The translations under genes were made by a program, and so were the position numbers. Below are positions 1-8,320 of a DNA stretch of 64,000 nucleotides, one piece after another. Positions within the stretch are counted from its first letter, which is position 1; the number at the start of each line of letters is the position of its first letter. The notes beneath the pieces are model-generated. The model saw only the letters and a program-made list of their open reading frames with translations, did not search any database and was not told where the DNA came from. The DNA comes from an uncultured Latescibacterota bacterium (GTDB taxonomy: Bacteria; Latescibacterota; UBA2968; UBA8231): assembly GCA_958295495.1 (NCBI GenBank), contig OY282352.1, positions 1,488,001 to 1,552,000 on the forward strand, given 5' to 3'.

Positions 1-1223
1 AGTGCCCACTCGACGATTTGCTCGCCCAACTGCCGGACCTGCGCCAGTTCCTCGGCGTTGCCCGGCTCGATGAGGCAGACGACGTGGAAGTTGCCGTCGC
101 CGACATGGCCGAAGAGCGGCGCGGGAAAGTCGAGGTCGGCCAGCGCGGCTCTCGTCTGGTGGATGCAGCGAGCAAGGGCCGTAATCGGCACACACACATC
201 AGTTACATAGCCGACCGAGCCGGGGCGGAGCGCACGCGAGGCGTAATAGGCATCGTAGCGCGCCTGCCACAAGCGGTCGCGCTCACCCTCGGCCGTGGCC
301 CAACGGAAGGGACCGCCGCCCCGGCGGGCTACGGCCGCGCCGGCGGTTTCAGCTTGTTCGACAACCCCTTTTTCCGAGCCGTGAAATTCAAAAAAGAGCG
401 TCGGCGCCACCTCGTAATCAAGGCCCGCGTATTGGTTGCAGGCCTGCATTTGCACTTCGTCGAGCAATTCGAGCCGAGCGACGGGGATCCCCTCGCTCAA
501 GACGTCGATGGCTGCGGCGACGGCTGTGTCGAGGTCGGCAAAGGGGCAGACGGCTGCGGAGATGGCCGCCGGCAGCTTGGCTAAGCGCAGGGTCACTTCG
601 GTGATAAGGGCCAGTGTGCCTTCGGTGCCGACCAGCAGGGCGGTTAGGTCGTAGCCAGCCGAGGATTTGCGCGCTCGCCCGCCCACTTCGACGACTGTGC
701 CGTCGGCAAAGACGGCCTTGAGCCCCAAGACATTATCGCGCATGGTGCCATAGCCAACCGCAGCACTGCCGGAGGCGCGGGTGGCGGCCATGCCGCCCAA
801 GGAGGCGTCGGCTCCGGGATCAACCGGAAAGTGCAGGCCGGTACTTTGCGCCCGGAGATGTTCGTTGAGTTGCTGGCGAGTGACGCCGGCTTCGACCGTG
901 GCGTCCATGTCGGCAGCACTGACGCGGAGGATGCGGTTCATGCGCGAGAGATTGACGCAAAGGCCGCCGCGCACGGCGACGATACCGCCTTCGACGGCCG
1001 TGCCGGTGCCAAAGGGCACGATTGGCACTTGGTGCGCGGTGCATATCCGGGCGATCTGGGCTATTTCCTCAACGCTCGAGGGGAAAGCCACGGCCTGCGG
1101 CGGTTGCGGCGCGTGGTAGGAGGCATCGGCGGCGTGGGCGCGGCGCACCTCAGAAGCTGCATTCAGGTGCTGGCCGAGGAGCGCGGTCAGGGCCGACAGG
1201 GCTTGGGGGTCTATGGGGTGCAT
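1..1223 (-). CDS. FAD-linked oxidase, D-lactate/glycolate dehydrogenase (GlcD) type, C-terminus cut by window edge
   Basis: About 407 codons are visible and the last few dozen residues lie outside the window. The N-terminal half is a PCMH-type FAD-binding domain with the PFGTGTAVEGG loop (about residues 72-82), and the segment SGSAAVGYGTMRDNVLGL matches where this family contacts FAD. The C-terminal FAD-oxidase domain carries GHVGDGNFH, the usual metal/substrate loop. The family oxidises 2-hydroxy acids such as D-lactate or glycolate to 2-keto acids and passes electrons to cytochrome c, quinone or an Fe-S partner. ATG at 1223 is chosen because an in-frame stop lies about 33 bases upstream; no clear Shine-Dalgarno site is seen. 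The substrate cannot be read from the sequence. Confidence 0.9.
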   Translation of the reverse strand, partial: MHPIDPQALSALTALLGQHLNAASEVRRAHAADASYHAPQPPQAVAFPSSVEEIAQIARICTAHQVPIVPFGTGTAVEGGIVAVRGGLCVNLSRMNRILRVSAADMDATVEAGVTRQQLNEHLRAQSTGLHFPVDPGADASLGGMAATRASGSAAVGYGTMRDNVLGLKAVFADGTVVEVGGRARKSSAGYDLTALLVGTEGTLALITEVTLRLAKLPAAISAAVCPFADLDTAVAAAIDVLSEGIPVARLELLDEVQMQACNQYAGLDYEVAPTLFFEFHGSEKGVVEQAETAGAAVARRGGGPFRWATAEGERDRLWQARYDAYYASRALRPGSVGYVTDVCVPITALARCIHQTRAALADLDFPAPLFGHVGDGNFHVVCLIEPGNAEELAQVRQLGEQIVEWA

Positions 1224-1315
1224 GGGCAGGTAATATGCCCAACGACCGAGGGGCCGTCAAAAAAGTCGAAATGGTGAAAGCCGTCAATGTCGAACGCATA
1301 TAGGCCGGCGATGTG

Positions 1316-1525
1316 CTACAGCTTCCCGCCGCAGCGCGAGCAGTGACGTGGAGGAGAGAAGGGGAACTGCTGCACAACCGTCTTTCCGCAGCTTTCGCAA
1401 AACCGAATTACCTTGGCGTTGAGATACATGATTATTACAACCATTGCGATTGCCAGCGTGGGAGTTGGGCAATCTATGAGCCAGACGAAGCCAGTGATGC
1501 AATTCAAGAGGGTCAGAGGCTGCAT
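1316..1525 (-). CDS. Small membrane protein with C-terminal zinc ribbon (hypothetical)
   Basis: This is a 69-residue frame with a hydrophobic stretch at about residues 14-34, probably one membrane span, followed by a compact CxxC-x14-CxxC arrangement (FCESCGK then HCSRCGGK). Four cysteines spaced this way in a basic tail are typical of a rubredoxin-like zinc ribbon. It lies 93 bases upstream of the FAD oxidase on the same strand, so the two could be co-transcribed. The function is unknown. It could be a chance frame, but the paired CxxC motifs make that less likely. Confidence 0.45.
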   Translation of the reverse strand: MQPLTLLNCITGFVWLIDCPTPTLAIAMVVIIMYLNAKVIRFCESCGKTVVQQFPFSPPRHCSRCGGKL

Positions 1526-1588
1526 CTGGACGGCTCAGTGCCTTTTTCGCATTATCGTTTTCCACCTCTAACCGGAATCTAAACCACC

Positions 1589-1963
1589 ATGTCGAACCCT
1601 CTTCTCAGCGCCGCCGAGAGCCGCCAGAACCGCATAGACGAATCGTGGGGCCATCTGACTTGGTTGGCGGGCCGTCCGCAGGGCAATGTCGAGGGCCTCA
1701 CTTTGGGCCGCGTCGGCCTCAAAGCCGGTCAAGCCAACCCGCGCCACGCCCACCCCAATTGCGAAGAAGTGCTCTATCTGCTCGCCGGCCGCGTAGAGCA
1801 TAGCTTGGGCGACCAGTCCTTCACGCTAGAAGCTGGCGATGCGCTCGCCATCCCAGCCGGCGTCTTCCACAACGGAATTAGCCTCGGCCCCGAGGACGCG
1901 GATATGATCGTGGCCTACTCGGAAGGGGACCGCCAATTCGTCTTGGAAGAAGACCGCTCGTGA
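1589..1963 (+). CDS. Cupin-domain protein
   Basis: This is a 124-residue single-domain cupin. Motif 1 is visible as the HAHPNCEEVLYLLAGR segment (metal-binding His, His and Glu) and motif 2 as the DALAIPAGVFHNG segment with the last His ligand. A single cupin barrel this size usually binds Fe, Mn or Zn and is either a small dioxygenase/isomerase or a sugar- or metabolite-binding protein; the sequence does not say which. It overlaps the next frame by GTGA, so it probably heads a short transcription unit. Confidence 0.85.
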   Translation: MSNPLLSAAESRQNRIDESWGHLTWLAGRPQGNVEGLTLGRVGLKAGQANPRHAHPNCEEVLYLLAGRVEHSLGDQSFTLEAGDALAIPAGVFHNGISLGPEDADMIVAYSEGDRQFVLEEDRS

Positions 1964-2352
1964 CCCGCAACGGCTATCAACGTATAGTGCTCGAATACTA
2001 TGTCGGCCGCCTGCGGTCGCTGCGCACGGCCCGTCGCCAGCACCGCTTTTACGACCTGCTAAATGCGCCCCCAGAAGATGCCCAGCTCTTCATCGGCCCG
2101 GAGGGACACAGTTTTTCGTGGCACAACCAAGAAACCATGGTGGACTTTTTCGCCCGCCACGCCGATTCGCCGCAGCCGCGCAAAATTCGCCGTCCTGCCG
2201 TCTTGACTGAAGCTCAGCTCAATGTCGCGCCTCGCGGCAATACGGTCGCGGCTGGCGCAATCCCCATCTACGCTGCCGCTTGGAGCAAAAGCGCATCAAG
2301 CTGGACAAAGCGATGGACGCCCACACCCAAGCAGACCTACAGCGCCACTTAG
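1960..2352 (+). pseudogene. Remnant of an alpha/beta-hydrolase (acetyl-xylan-esterase/prolyl-oligopeptidase type)
   Basis: This 130-residue frame looks like only the C-terminal part of a hydrolase. It contains GPEGHSFSWHNQETMVDFF, which resembles the catalytic-His region of esterases where the His precedes an x-x-A-M-x-x-F-F helix. The nucleophile elbow GxSxG and the acid residue are absent because the upstream two thirds are missing. The frame begins with GTG overlapping the cupin stop and ends inside the N-terminus of the following acetyltransferase. A genuine short protein is possible, but a decayed gene fragment fits better. Confidence 0.45.
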
Positions 2353-3038
2353 AAGCCTTGGGCGTCGAAGCGGGGGATATGTTGTTTATCCATTCCTCGT
2401 TCAAGAGTCTGGGGCCTGTCGCCGGAGGAGCGCAGACCGTGATTGACGCACTCCAAGCCGCGGTCGGTCCCGACGGGCTTATCCTGATGCCCTCGTTCCA
2501 CCTGATAGAGCGGAGCGCACGGGCGCGCCGCTGGGACTGGGCTACCACCCCCTCTACCGTCGGCTGGCTGAGCGAATTCTTCCGCCGCCTACCCGATACC
2601 TACCGCTCGGACCACTATTCTCACTCGGTAGCGGCCCGAGGGCGAGGTGCTGCGGATTTTGTCTCGGATCACCTACGTCAGGAAGGTCATACTTCGTCGT
2701 GGGATCTGGCTCCCTGGGGACGGACCTACGGCACTCATTCGCCCATGTTCCGCGCCTATCGACGCGGCGGCAAAATTCTCATGCTGGGCGTCGATTACCA
2801 AACTTCTACCTATATCCATCTGGTCGAAGTGCTCTACTGGCATCACCTGCGCCGCGCCGATCCCCAAGCCGCCTACCCTGCCTTGGACCGCCCGCTTCTG
2901 GGGGCGTATTGGGACGCTACTGGTCCACTGACACGGGGCCTCGTCGGCGCATCCCCGTGCCGGCTTTTTGCCATAGATACTTATGTCGATACCCTGCTAG
3001 CCGCGGTCGTGGCAAGCCCCGAGCACTACCTGACCTGA
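2313..3038 (+). CDS. AAC(3)-family (YokD-like) N-acetyltransferase
   Basis: This is a 241-residue protein of the aminoglycoside 3-N-acetyltransferase fold. Visible family features are the FIHSSFKSLG strand-loop, the GGAQTVIDAL helix, the LMPSFH segment and the conserved ILMLGVDYQTSTYIHLVE region with Asp and His. The family transfers acetyl from acetyl-CoA to amines. Most chromosomal members are not antibiotic-resistance enzymes, and nothing here suggests a resistance cassette. ATG at 2313 is preferred; a TTG at 2280 would add 11 residues. A second AAC(3)-like domain is fused to a peptidase at 37640-40282. Confidence 0.85.
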   Translation: MDAHTQADLQRHLEALGVEAGDMLFIHSSFKSLGPVAGGAQTVIDALQAAVGPDGLILMPSFHLIERSARARRWDWATTPSTVGWLSEFFRRLPDTYRSDHYSHSVAARGRGAADFVSDHLRQEGHTSSWDLAPWGRTYGTHSPMFRAYRRGGKILMLGVDYQTSTYIHLVEVLYWHHLRRADPQAAYPALDRPLLGAYWDATGPLTRGLVGASPCRLFAIDTYVDTLLAAVVASPEHYLT

Positions 3039-3282
3039 CTCTAATCGCCGTTCAGGCGTAGAGCCGCCTTGTGGCAGGACGAGCAGGAGAAGGGGGATGA
3101 TATCCGGCGCATGAGGAACCTCCCTGTGAACAAGGCTTACGAGTTTGATTTGCGCCTCGGCCCTTGGGGCGAATCGAGAGAGCTCGGCATACTGCTGACT
3201 GACCGCTGCTCAGGTTCTGTATCTACGACCGGGTGCTGACCTTGTGCTCGGAGGTGCCGCAGGTAGTGCGGCGGGAACGGTC

Positions 3283-4008
3283 CTACTCAGGTGTAAAGTC
3301 GCCGGGTTCGAGAGCGTACCAGTACACCGTGCCGTTGTCGATCAGGGACTGGATTTCGCAGACGTTGCGGACGCTGGCGATGGCGGCGTGGGCTGGGTGT
3401 CCAGTGAGCTGGGTAAGTAGGGTGGCGTTGCGCTGGGCACGGCTCGTATCGCGCTGGTCGGCGGTGTACGAAGCCTCGACAGCAATATAGTGGATAGCAC
3501 CATCAGAGTCCGTAGTCTCTATGACCAGATCGGCGCGAAAGAAGCTGCGCCGGTCGTTTTGGGGGATGTCGTTGGTCTCGCGTTGGAAAATCAATTGGCC
3601 GAGGTCCCACCTTGTCAAGATCCCCTTCCACCGGAAGCCCATACCGTCGGCGATCTCTAGGAAATGCACACCGACCACCTGGCGGGCTACTTTGCCGCGC
3701 AGTTCGCCGATGGCGTCGCCCTGCCGGCCAATGACTTTTCCATGCTGGGCTACGGTGTCGCGCAATTCGCCGATGGAACTCTCCATTCGCTGGTTGAACT
3801 GCCGCTGCTCTTTATTGAACTGCCGCTGCTCTTTATTGAACTGCCGCTGCTCGTCGATAAAGCTCTCGACATGAGTTTCAAATTTGGCAAGCCGCTCGGG
3901 TAGCTGAATCAGTTCGTCGCTCAGGACGTGGCGGCGGACGGCTTGGCGGAACTCGTCGTTTTCGTTCAGCAGGCGGATCAGATCGTCGGTTGTGTGGATA
4001 ATGGTCAT
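3283..4008 (-). CDS. Coiled-coil protein with PD-(D/E)XK-nuclease-like C-terminal domain (hypothetical)
   Basis: This is a 241-residue protein. The first 100 residues are a charged coiled coil containing three near-identical copies of the heptad EQRQFNK. The C-terminal 130 residues resemble the Uma2/DUF3782-like restriction-endonuclease fold: FRADLVIETTDSDGAIHYIAVE gives the Asp, then the E-x-T and V-E positions. ATG at 4008 follows GGAG at a good distance; an upstream TTG is also in frame. Such proteins are common, often multicopy, in cyanobacteria and in poorly known phyla. Their function is not established. Confidence 0.6.
   Translation of the reverse strand: MTIIHTTDDLIRLLNENDEFRQAVRRHVLSDELIQLPERLAKFETHVESFIDEQRQFNKEQRQFNKEQRQFNQRMESSIGELRDTVAQHGKVIGRQGDAIGELRGKVARQVVGVHFLEIADGMGFRWKGILTRWDLGQLIFQRETNDIPQNDRRSFFRADLVIETTDSDGAIHYIAVEASYTADQRDTSRAQRNATLLTQLTGHPAHAAIASVRNVCEIQSLIDNGTVYWYALEPGDFTPE
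3794..3852. repeat. 21-bp tandem repeat, about 2.8 copies
   Basis: The unit TTGAACTGCCGCTGCTCTTTA plus one base-identical copy and a partial third lie head to tail at 3794, 3815 and 3836. They encode the EQRQFNK heptads of the coiled coil in the overlapping minus-strand gene. Near-identity at the DNA level points to recent slippage expansion. Confidence 0.9.
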
Positions 4009-4130
4009 CGTGGTCTCCAAGGCGCGGTAGTGCAGGTACTCGTCGCGTACATCTTTAATTTCGGAATCGTCTATGTTTTCTTCAACGAAACCGTGCGGCC
4101 GTTGCCGGCTCGGCCTCGCCTCCGCAACGC

Positions 4131-4922
4131 TCAGACTCGCATCCGCAGCATGGGGCGGCCAAAAGACACTTTGAGAAACTCTCCGGTGTGCGCCGAGCGC
4201 GTACCAGGGGGCATGAAGTGGATGACGAAGGCGCGGCGCTGGCGACCAGTTTGGTTTGGCGGGGTGTAGTGGAGGGTTTGGCAGTGGTGGAAGAGCGCGC
4301 CGCCCGCAGGCAAATCAACGATGGCGGCCTGCGCCTGATCCACTTGGTCGCCGTAGTCGAGCAAGGCACTGGTCTGCGCCGAGCGCTCGTGCCCGACGGG
4401 CGTCAAGTGCGAGCCGGGCAGCAAGTGCATGGCACCGTTTTCCACGTTCACATCGTCGAGCGTCATCCAGCAGCTAACTAGGTTGGCCGGCATACATTTC
4501 CAGTAGGCATTGTCTTGGTGCCAAAAGACGGGACCGCCGTGGTGGGCGGGTTTGTACAGGGCTTGGTCGTGGAAGAGTTGGATATTCGGGCCGATGAGGT
4601 CTTCGGCAATGTCGAGGATGCGGGTGTCGTAAAGCAGTTGCCGGAAGTGGATGCTGCGCTCGCACATTTGCATGATCTGCAACATCTGCTCGTCGGCGCT
4701 GTTCTTTTCGTCGAGGTCGTCGGTGTCGCTGATGGATAGGTTGCGAAGGCGCCCGTTCTGGCGCGCCTCGGCAAAGAGCCGGTCGTATTCATCGCGCAGC
4801 ACGGAGACGAGGTCGTCGTCGAGCAGCTTGCCGACAGCGATGAAGCCGCGCCGGCGGAATTGGTCAATCTGCTCTTGGGCAAGTGCTTTGTGGGGCTGGG
4901 TAACGGACGGGGCTGTGGTCAT
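4131..4922 (-). CDS. Phytanoyl-CoA dioxygenase (PhyH) family Fe(II)/2-oxoglutarate oxygenase
   Basis: This is a 263-residue non-haem iron oxygenase. The iron ligands are H135 and D137 in FWHQDN and the distal H218 in QTLHYTPP; an Arg about 12 residues later (GRQRRAF) is placed to bind 2-oxoglutarate. ATG at 4922 is chosen because GAGGAGG sits seven bases upstream. Members hydroxylate many small molecules, and the substrate cannot be named here. A second, divergent PhyH gene lies at 6335. The gene stands between a nuclease-like gene and a metallophosphoesterase with no clear operon partner. Confidence 0.92.
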   Translation of the reverse strand: MTTAPSVTQPHKALAQEQIDQFRRRGFIAVGKLLDDDLVSVLRDEYDRLFAEARQNGRLRNLSISDTDDLDEKNSADEQMLQIMQMCERSIHFRQLLYDTRILDIAEDLIGPNIQLFHDQALYKPAHHGGPVFWHQDNAYWKCMPANLVSCWMTLDDVNVENGAMHLLPGSHLTPVGHERSAQTSALLDYGDQVDQAQAAIVDLPAGGALFHHCQTLHYTPPNQTGRQRRAFVIHFMPPGTRSAHTGEFLKVSFGRPMLRMRV

Positions 4923-5041
4923 CTGTATCCTCCTCGTGAGGCGGTGCAAATTAACAAGGGCAGCGACGAATCACAATCACTACGTGCTGCCCCATATCCC
5001 ATTTGTCGGCGGAAAATTAACGAGCTTAGCCAAGCGGCTCT

Positions 5042-6208
5042 TCATGCAGACCCAGCCCGACTCAACGTAAGTACCGCGATTTCGGAAGGAGCGCCGAGCC
5101 GCAGTGGAGGACCCCAGTAGCCGGTGCCGCGGTGGATGTAGATCCAAGTGTCGCGAAATTTGTGCAGGCCCGCGATATATGGCTGTTGTAGGGAGACTAC
5201 GTACTTCCACGGCACGAACTGGCCGCCGTGGGTGTGGCCCGACAGTTGCAGGTGGCAATCGGCTTGGCTGGCGGCCTCTATGCTGCGCGGCTGATGCGCG
5301 AGCAGGATGCGCACATCGGCCCCGTCGCTTGCGGCAAGGGCCTTGGCCGGGTCCGATGCGTGGTCGGGGACTATCTCGCCGGCGCTGAAGTCGGTCGTAC
5401 CGGCTAAGGCGATCCGTCCGCCGCCGCAATCGATCTGGCGTCCCTCGTTGCTCAGGACGTCGAAGCCGAGGCGGCGCGCCTGCTCGGTCCAGCTCTCCAC
5501 GCCCGAGTAGTATTCGTGGTTGCCAGTACAGAAATAGACCCCGAGCGGGGCGGTCAGTTCGGCTAGGGCGGTCGTGTGAGGGGCGAGTCGTTCAACCGTC
5601 CCGTCGGCGAGGTCGCCAGTGAAGGCAATTAGGTCGGGTTGCAATTCGTTGACCCGTGCGACAACGCGCTCCACAAAAGGGGCTTTGATGGTCGAGCCGA
5701 CGTGGAGATCGCTGATCTGGACGATGCGCAGCCCGACCAGCGCGGGCGGGAGATTCTCGATGGGGACCTCGACCCGGCGGACCGCTGGCGTCCGGCGGGC
5801 TTGGTAGTAGCCATAGACCGCTACGACCAGAGCTAGGGCCAAGGTCGCCAAGTCGATGCTGGCATGGAGCACCGCGTCAATAGGATAGACTAGATTGAGG
5901 AGCAGGCCCCCTATATCGCGCAGGACCAGCAGAGTCGAGCAGACGGCGAAAAAGCCCATGCCGAGATAGGCCACCCAGGCGAGGGAATCCGTCAGCGAGG
6001 TTGGACGGGAGCGCAGGCGAAAGAGCAACAAGGGCGTCAATAGTAGGAACACCAGTGCCAGTGTGGCACCGGTCTGTACGGGCGGCGGGAGATGGGGAAT
6101 GAGCCGCCAGCCCGAATAGCCGTAGATCGAGCCGAGTAGGCCCAGAAAAATCAGCGCAAACATGCCATTCTTTGTTCGAGAGGATGCGGCTTTGTATTGT
6201 AGAGACAA
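5042..6208 (-). CDS. Membrane-anchored metallophosphoesterase (YkuE/YaeI-like)
   Basis: This is a 388-residue protein with about four membrane segments in the first 150 residues, then a calcineurin-like phosphoesterase domain. The dimetal motifs appear in order: DLHVG, FTGDLADG, GNHEYYSG, LLAHQP and SGHTHGGQF. Relatives are UDP-diacylglucosamine-type or lipid phosphohydrolases facing the membrane or periplasm; the actual substrate is unknown. It runs opposite to the following PhyH gene, and the 126 bases between the starts must hold both promoters. Confidence 0.92.
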   Translation of the reverse strand: MSLQYKAASSRTKNGMFALIFLGLLGSIYGYSGWRLIPHLPPPVQTGATLALVFLLLTPLLLFRLRSRPTSLTDSLAWVAYLGMGFFAVCSTLLVLRDIGGLLLNLVYPIDAVLHASIDLATLALALVVAVYGYYQARRTPAVRRVEVPIENLPPALVGLRIVQISDLHVGSTIKAPFVERVVARVNELQPDLIAFTGDLADGTVERLAPHTTALAELTAPLGVYFCTGNHEYYSGVESWTEQARRLGFDVLSNEGRQIDCGGGRIALAGTTDFSAGEIVPDHASDPAKALAASDGADVRILLAHQPRSIEAASQADCHLQLSGHTHGGQFVPWKYVVSLQQPYIAGLHKFRDTWIYIHRGTGYWGPPLRLGAPSEIAVLTLSRAGSA

Positions 6209-6334
6209 CCTAGGCCCCTTGCAAGTCGAGATAAAGCAGACTGCCAGGCCTTGTTACTCGTCGGTCAAGTCGTTATAAATGACTTGGAGGCAGGGCGAGA
6301 AAACTTAGCTGATTTGAACAGAGGGAGACCAACC

Positions 6335-7204
6335 GTGAAAGTAACCAAACGACAGCTCGACTTTTTCGAGGAAGAGGGGTACGTCCTTATCAAAGGCGGG
6401 CTTACTGACGACGATCTCGCGCCGCTCATCGAGGATCACAATATCATCGTCGATGAAATCGCCCGCGATCTATGCGGCCAAAGCAAAATTGCCAACCTCT
6501 ACGAAAACGAGCCTTTTGAGCGGCGCTTGGCCTGCCTCGCAGAAGAGTGTGACGAGGTCGACGGCTGCCCCGACATAGGAGAAACCCGCCGCCGCGGCAC
6601 CTTTGAGTTTTTGCGCAACCAGAATCTCGTCGATCTGATTGAGGCCTTCATTGGTCCAGAAATCACCTGCAATGCCGTGTCGCACGTCCGGCCAAAGATG
6701 CCGTCAACAGATGTAACTTTTCATCAGGATGCCGTGTTCACCACCCAACAAGCACAGGGCATCCTACAGGTGACCGTCTGGATTCCCCTCGTTGAGGCGA
6801 CCGAAGAAAACGGCTGCCTGCAGGTCCAGCCCCAAGTCCACCAGCGGCGTATGGTCTATTGGTCATACGGGCAGGGGTTACCCCAGACCGAGCGGGTTAG
6901 CCTACCCATGCAGAAGGGGGACGTCCTGTTCGTACACAAACTGACGCCCCACGGCTCAGGGCCGAACAACACCAACGCCGTGCGCTGGAGCATGGATCTG
7001 CGCTACCAGAAGACGGGCGAGCCTTCCCCGCGGCCGGAGTGGCCCAGTCTCGTCGCCCGCAGTCGGCGCGATCCCGCCGCGGAGACCGCCTATGAAGACT
7101 GGCGCGACCAATGGGCTGCCGCGCTCGAAAAGACGCCCCAACAGATTCGCTACGAGCGCCCAACCAAGCCTCTGCCCTTCACCGGAGAAATGTTTCTCAA
7201 GTAG
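6335..7204 (+). CDS. Phytanoyl-CoA dioxygenase (PhyH) family oxygenase
   Basis: This is a 289-residue protein with iron ligands H130 and D132 (FHQDA) and the distal H212 (LTPHGSGPN). The NAVRWSMDLRY segment supplies the Arg expected to bind 2-oxoglutarate. GTG at 6335 is chosen because GAGGGAGA lies just upstream and homology starts there, although the frame is open back to 6251. It shares only the motif skeleton with the PhyH gene at 4131, so it is not a recent duplicate. An APH-like kinase follows 23 bases downstream on the same strand, so the two may be co-transcribed. Confidence 0.92.
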   Translation: MKVTKRQLDFFEEEGYVLIKGGLTDDDLAPLIEDHNIIVDEIARDLCGQSKIANLYENEPFERRLACLAEECDEVDGCPDIGETRRRGTFEFLRNQNLVDLIEAFIGPEITCNAVSHVRPKMPSTDVTFHQDAVFTTQQAQGILQVTVWIPLVEATEENGCLQVQPQVHQRRMVYWSYGQGLPQTERVSLPMQKGDVLFVHKLTPHGSGPNNTNAVRWSMDLRYQKTGEPSPRPEWPSLVARSRRDPAAETAYEDWRDQWAAALEKTPQQIRYERPTKPLPFTGEMFLK

Positions 7205-7227
7205 CGCGTTGAGCAAGAGAACGACAG

Positions 7228-8202
7228 ATGCCGATTGACGCCCCTAAATTTCCCGAGCGATTCCTGCGATACGCGACCAGAGAATTTGGCAAAAAAGGCG
7301 AGGCATGGCTCGAGAAACTGCCGTCCATTCTCAGGCGATGCTGCGGTAAGTGGGGCCTGACACTCGGCCCACCGACCGAGGAAATCAAGGTCAACTATAT
7401 CGCCTATGTCGAGATGGGCAATGGAGAAGAGGCCGTGCTCAAGGTGGGCGTCCCGCACGATGATTTTAGCGCAGAGATGGAAGCATTGGCGATCTATGAG
7501 GGCCGTGGAATCAACCGGCTCATCGACTGCGACCAAGCGCTCAACGCCATGTTGCTCGAACGACTGCATCCTGGCAAGATGCTAGATTCTGTTGGGAACG
7601 TGCGCGAGCAAAGTGAGATTGCGGCGCACATCCTCTGTGATTTACACGCGATTCCGCCGCCGTCGAACCACACACTGCCGCACTTTGTGGATTGGCTGCA
7701 AGGTGCATTCGCGGACGCCAGAAGCTGCGAGGATTCCGCGAGGGCACGGGGCTATATCGAGCAGATTCCGCGCGTGGAGTCCATGATGGAAATTTTGATG
7801 GAGCCGGATGAACCCCAAATGCTGCTACACGGCGACCTCCATCATTGGAATATTCTGTCTGACGCAGATCGCGGCTGGATGGCGATTGATCCTAAAGGCG
7901 TCATCGGCGCCTCGTGTCTGGACGTCGGTCGGTTCATCAACAACGCGATGGGATTCGGCGAGATAGCTGCGGAGAAGCGGGAGATCCTGCTTGAGGCGGT
8001 GACGATTTTCAGCGATGCACTGGGGGAAAACGAGGAGCGGATGTTTGCGGGTGCCTTCTGCGATAAGATCATGGGGTCATCGTGGGGGCTGCAACAGAAG
8101 CCCGATGAACACGAGGCGAGCTCTCAAGAGGCACTTAAAGTAATGGTTGAGGTGGCGAGGGACGTGGATGATCGTCGTCTGCGGTGTCGAGCCGGCGCAT
8201 AG
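7228..8202 (+). CDS. APH-fold phosphotransferase, streptomycin 6-kinase-like
   Basis: This is a 324-residue aminoglycoside/hydroxyurea phosphotransferase-type kinase. The catalytic loop LLHGDLHHWNIL (HGDxHxxN) and the metal-binding segment AIDPKG, in place of the usual DxD/IDPxG, match the APH(6) and related small-molecule kinase branch. The N-lobe Lys is probably the one in EEAVLKVG. The family phosphorylates aminoglycosides, hydroxyurea or unknown alcohols. With no mobile-element context, a metabolic substrate is more likely than drug resistance. It follows the PhyH gene closely. Confidence 0.85.
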   Translation: MPIDAPKFPERFLRYATREFGKKGEAWLEKLPSILRRCCGKWGLTLGPPTEEIKVNYIAYVEMGNGEEAVLKVGVPHDDFSAEMEALAIYEGRGINRLIDCDQALNAMLLERLHPGKMLDSVGNVREQSEIAAHILCDLHAIPPPSNHTLPHFVDWLQGAFADARSCEDSARARGYIEQIPRVESMMEILMEPDEPQMLLHGDLHHWNILSDADRGWMAIDPKGVIGASCLDVGRFINNAMGFGEIAAEKREILLEAVTIFSDALGENEERMFAGAFCDKIMGSSWGLQQKPDEHEASSQEALKVMVEVARDVDDRRLRCRAGA

Positions 8203-8320
8203 ACGACGAGACAGGAGCGCCCTGTTTATGAGGTGCATCACACCAAGCCACCATTCGCGCAGATGCAGCGCGTACCGTGCATGGCTGGTCGGGTATCAGG
8301 GCGTTTATAGGGCTGCTAGG

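Noticed and set aside
2313..3038. Aminoglycoside resistance by the AAC(3)-like gene and the APH-like gene at 7228
   Set aside because: Both belong to large families in which most chromosomal members are metabolic. There is no integron, transposon or other resistance context.
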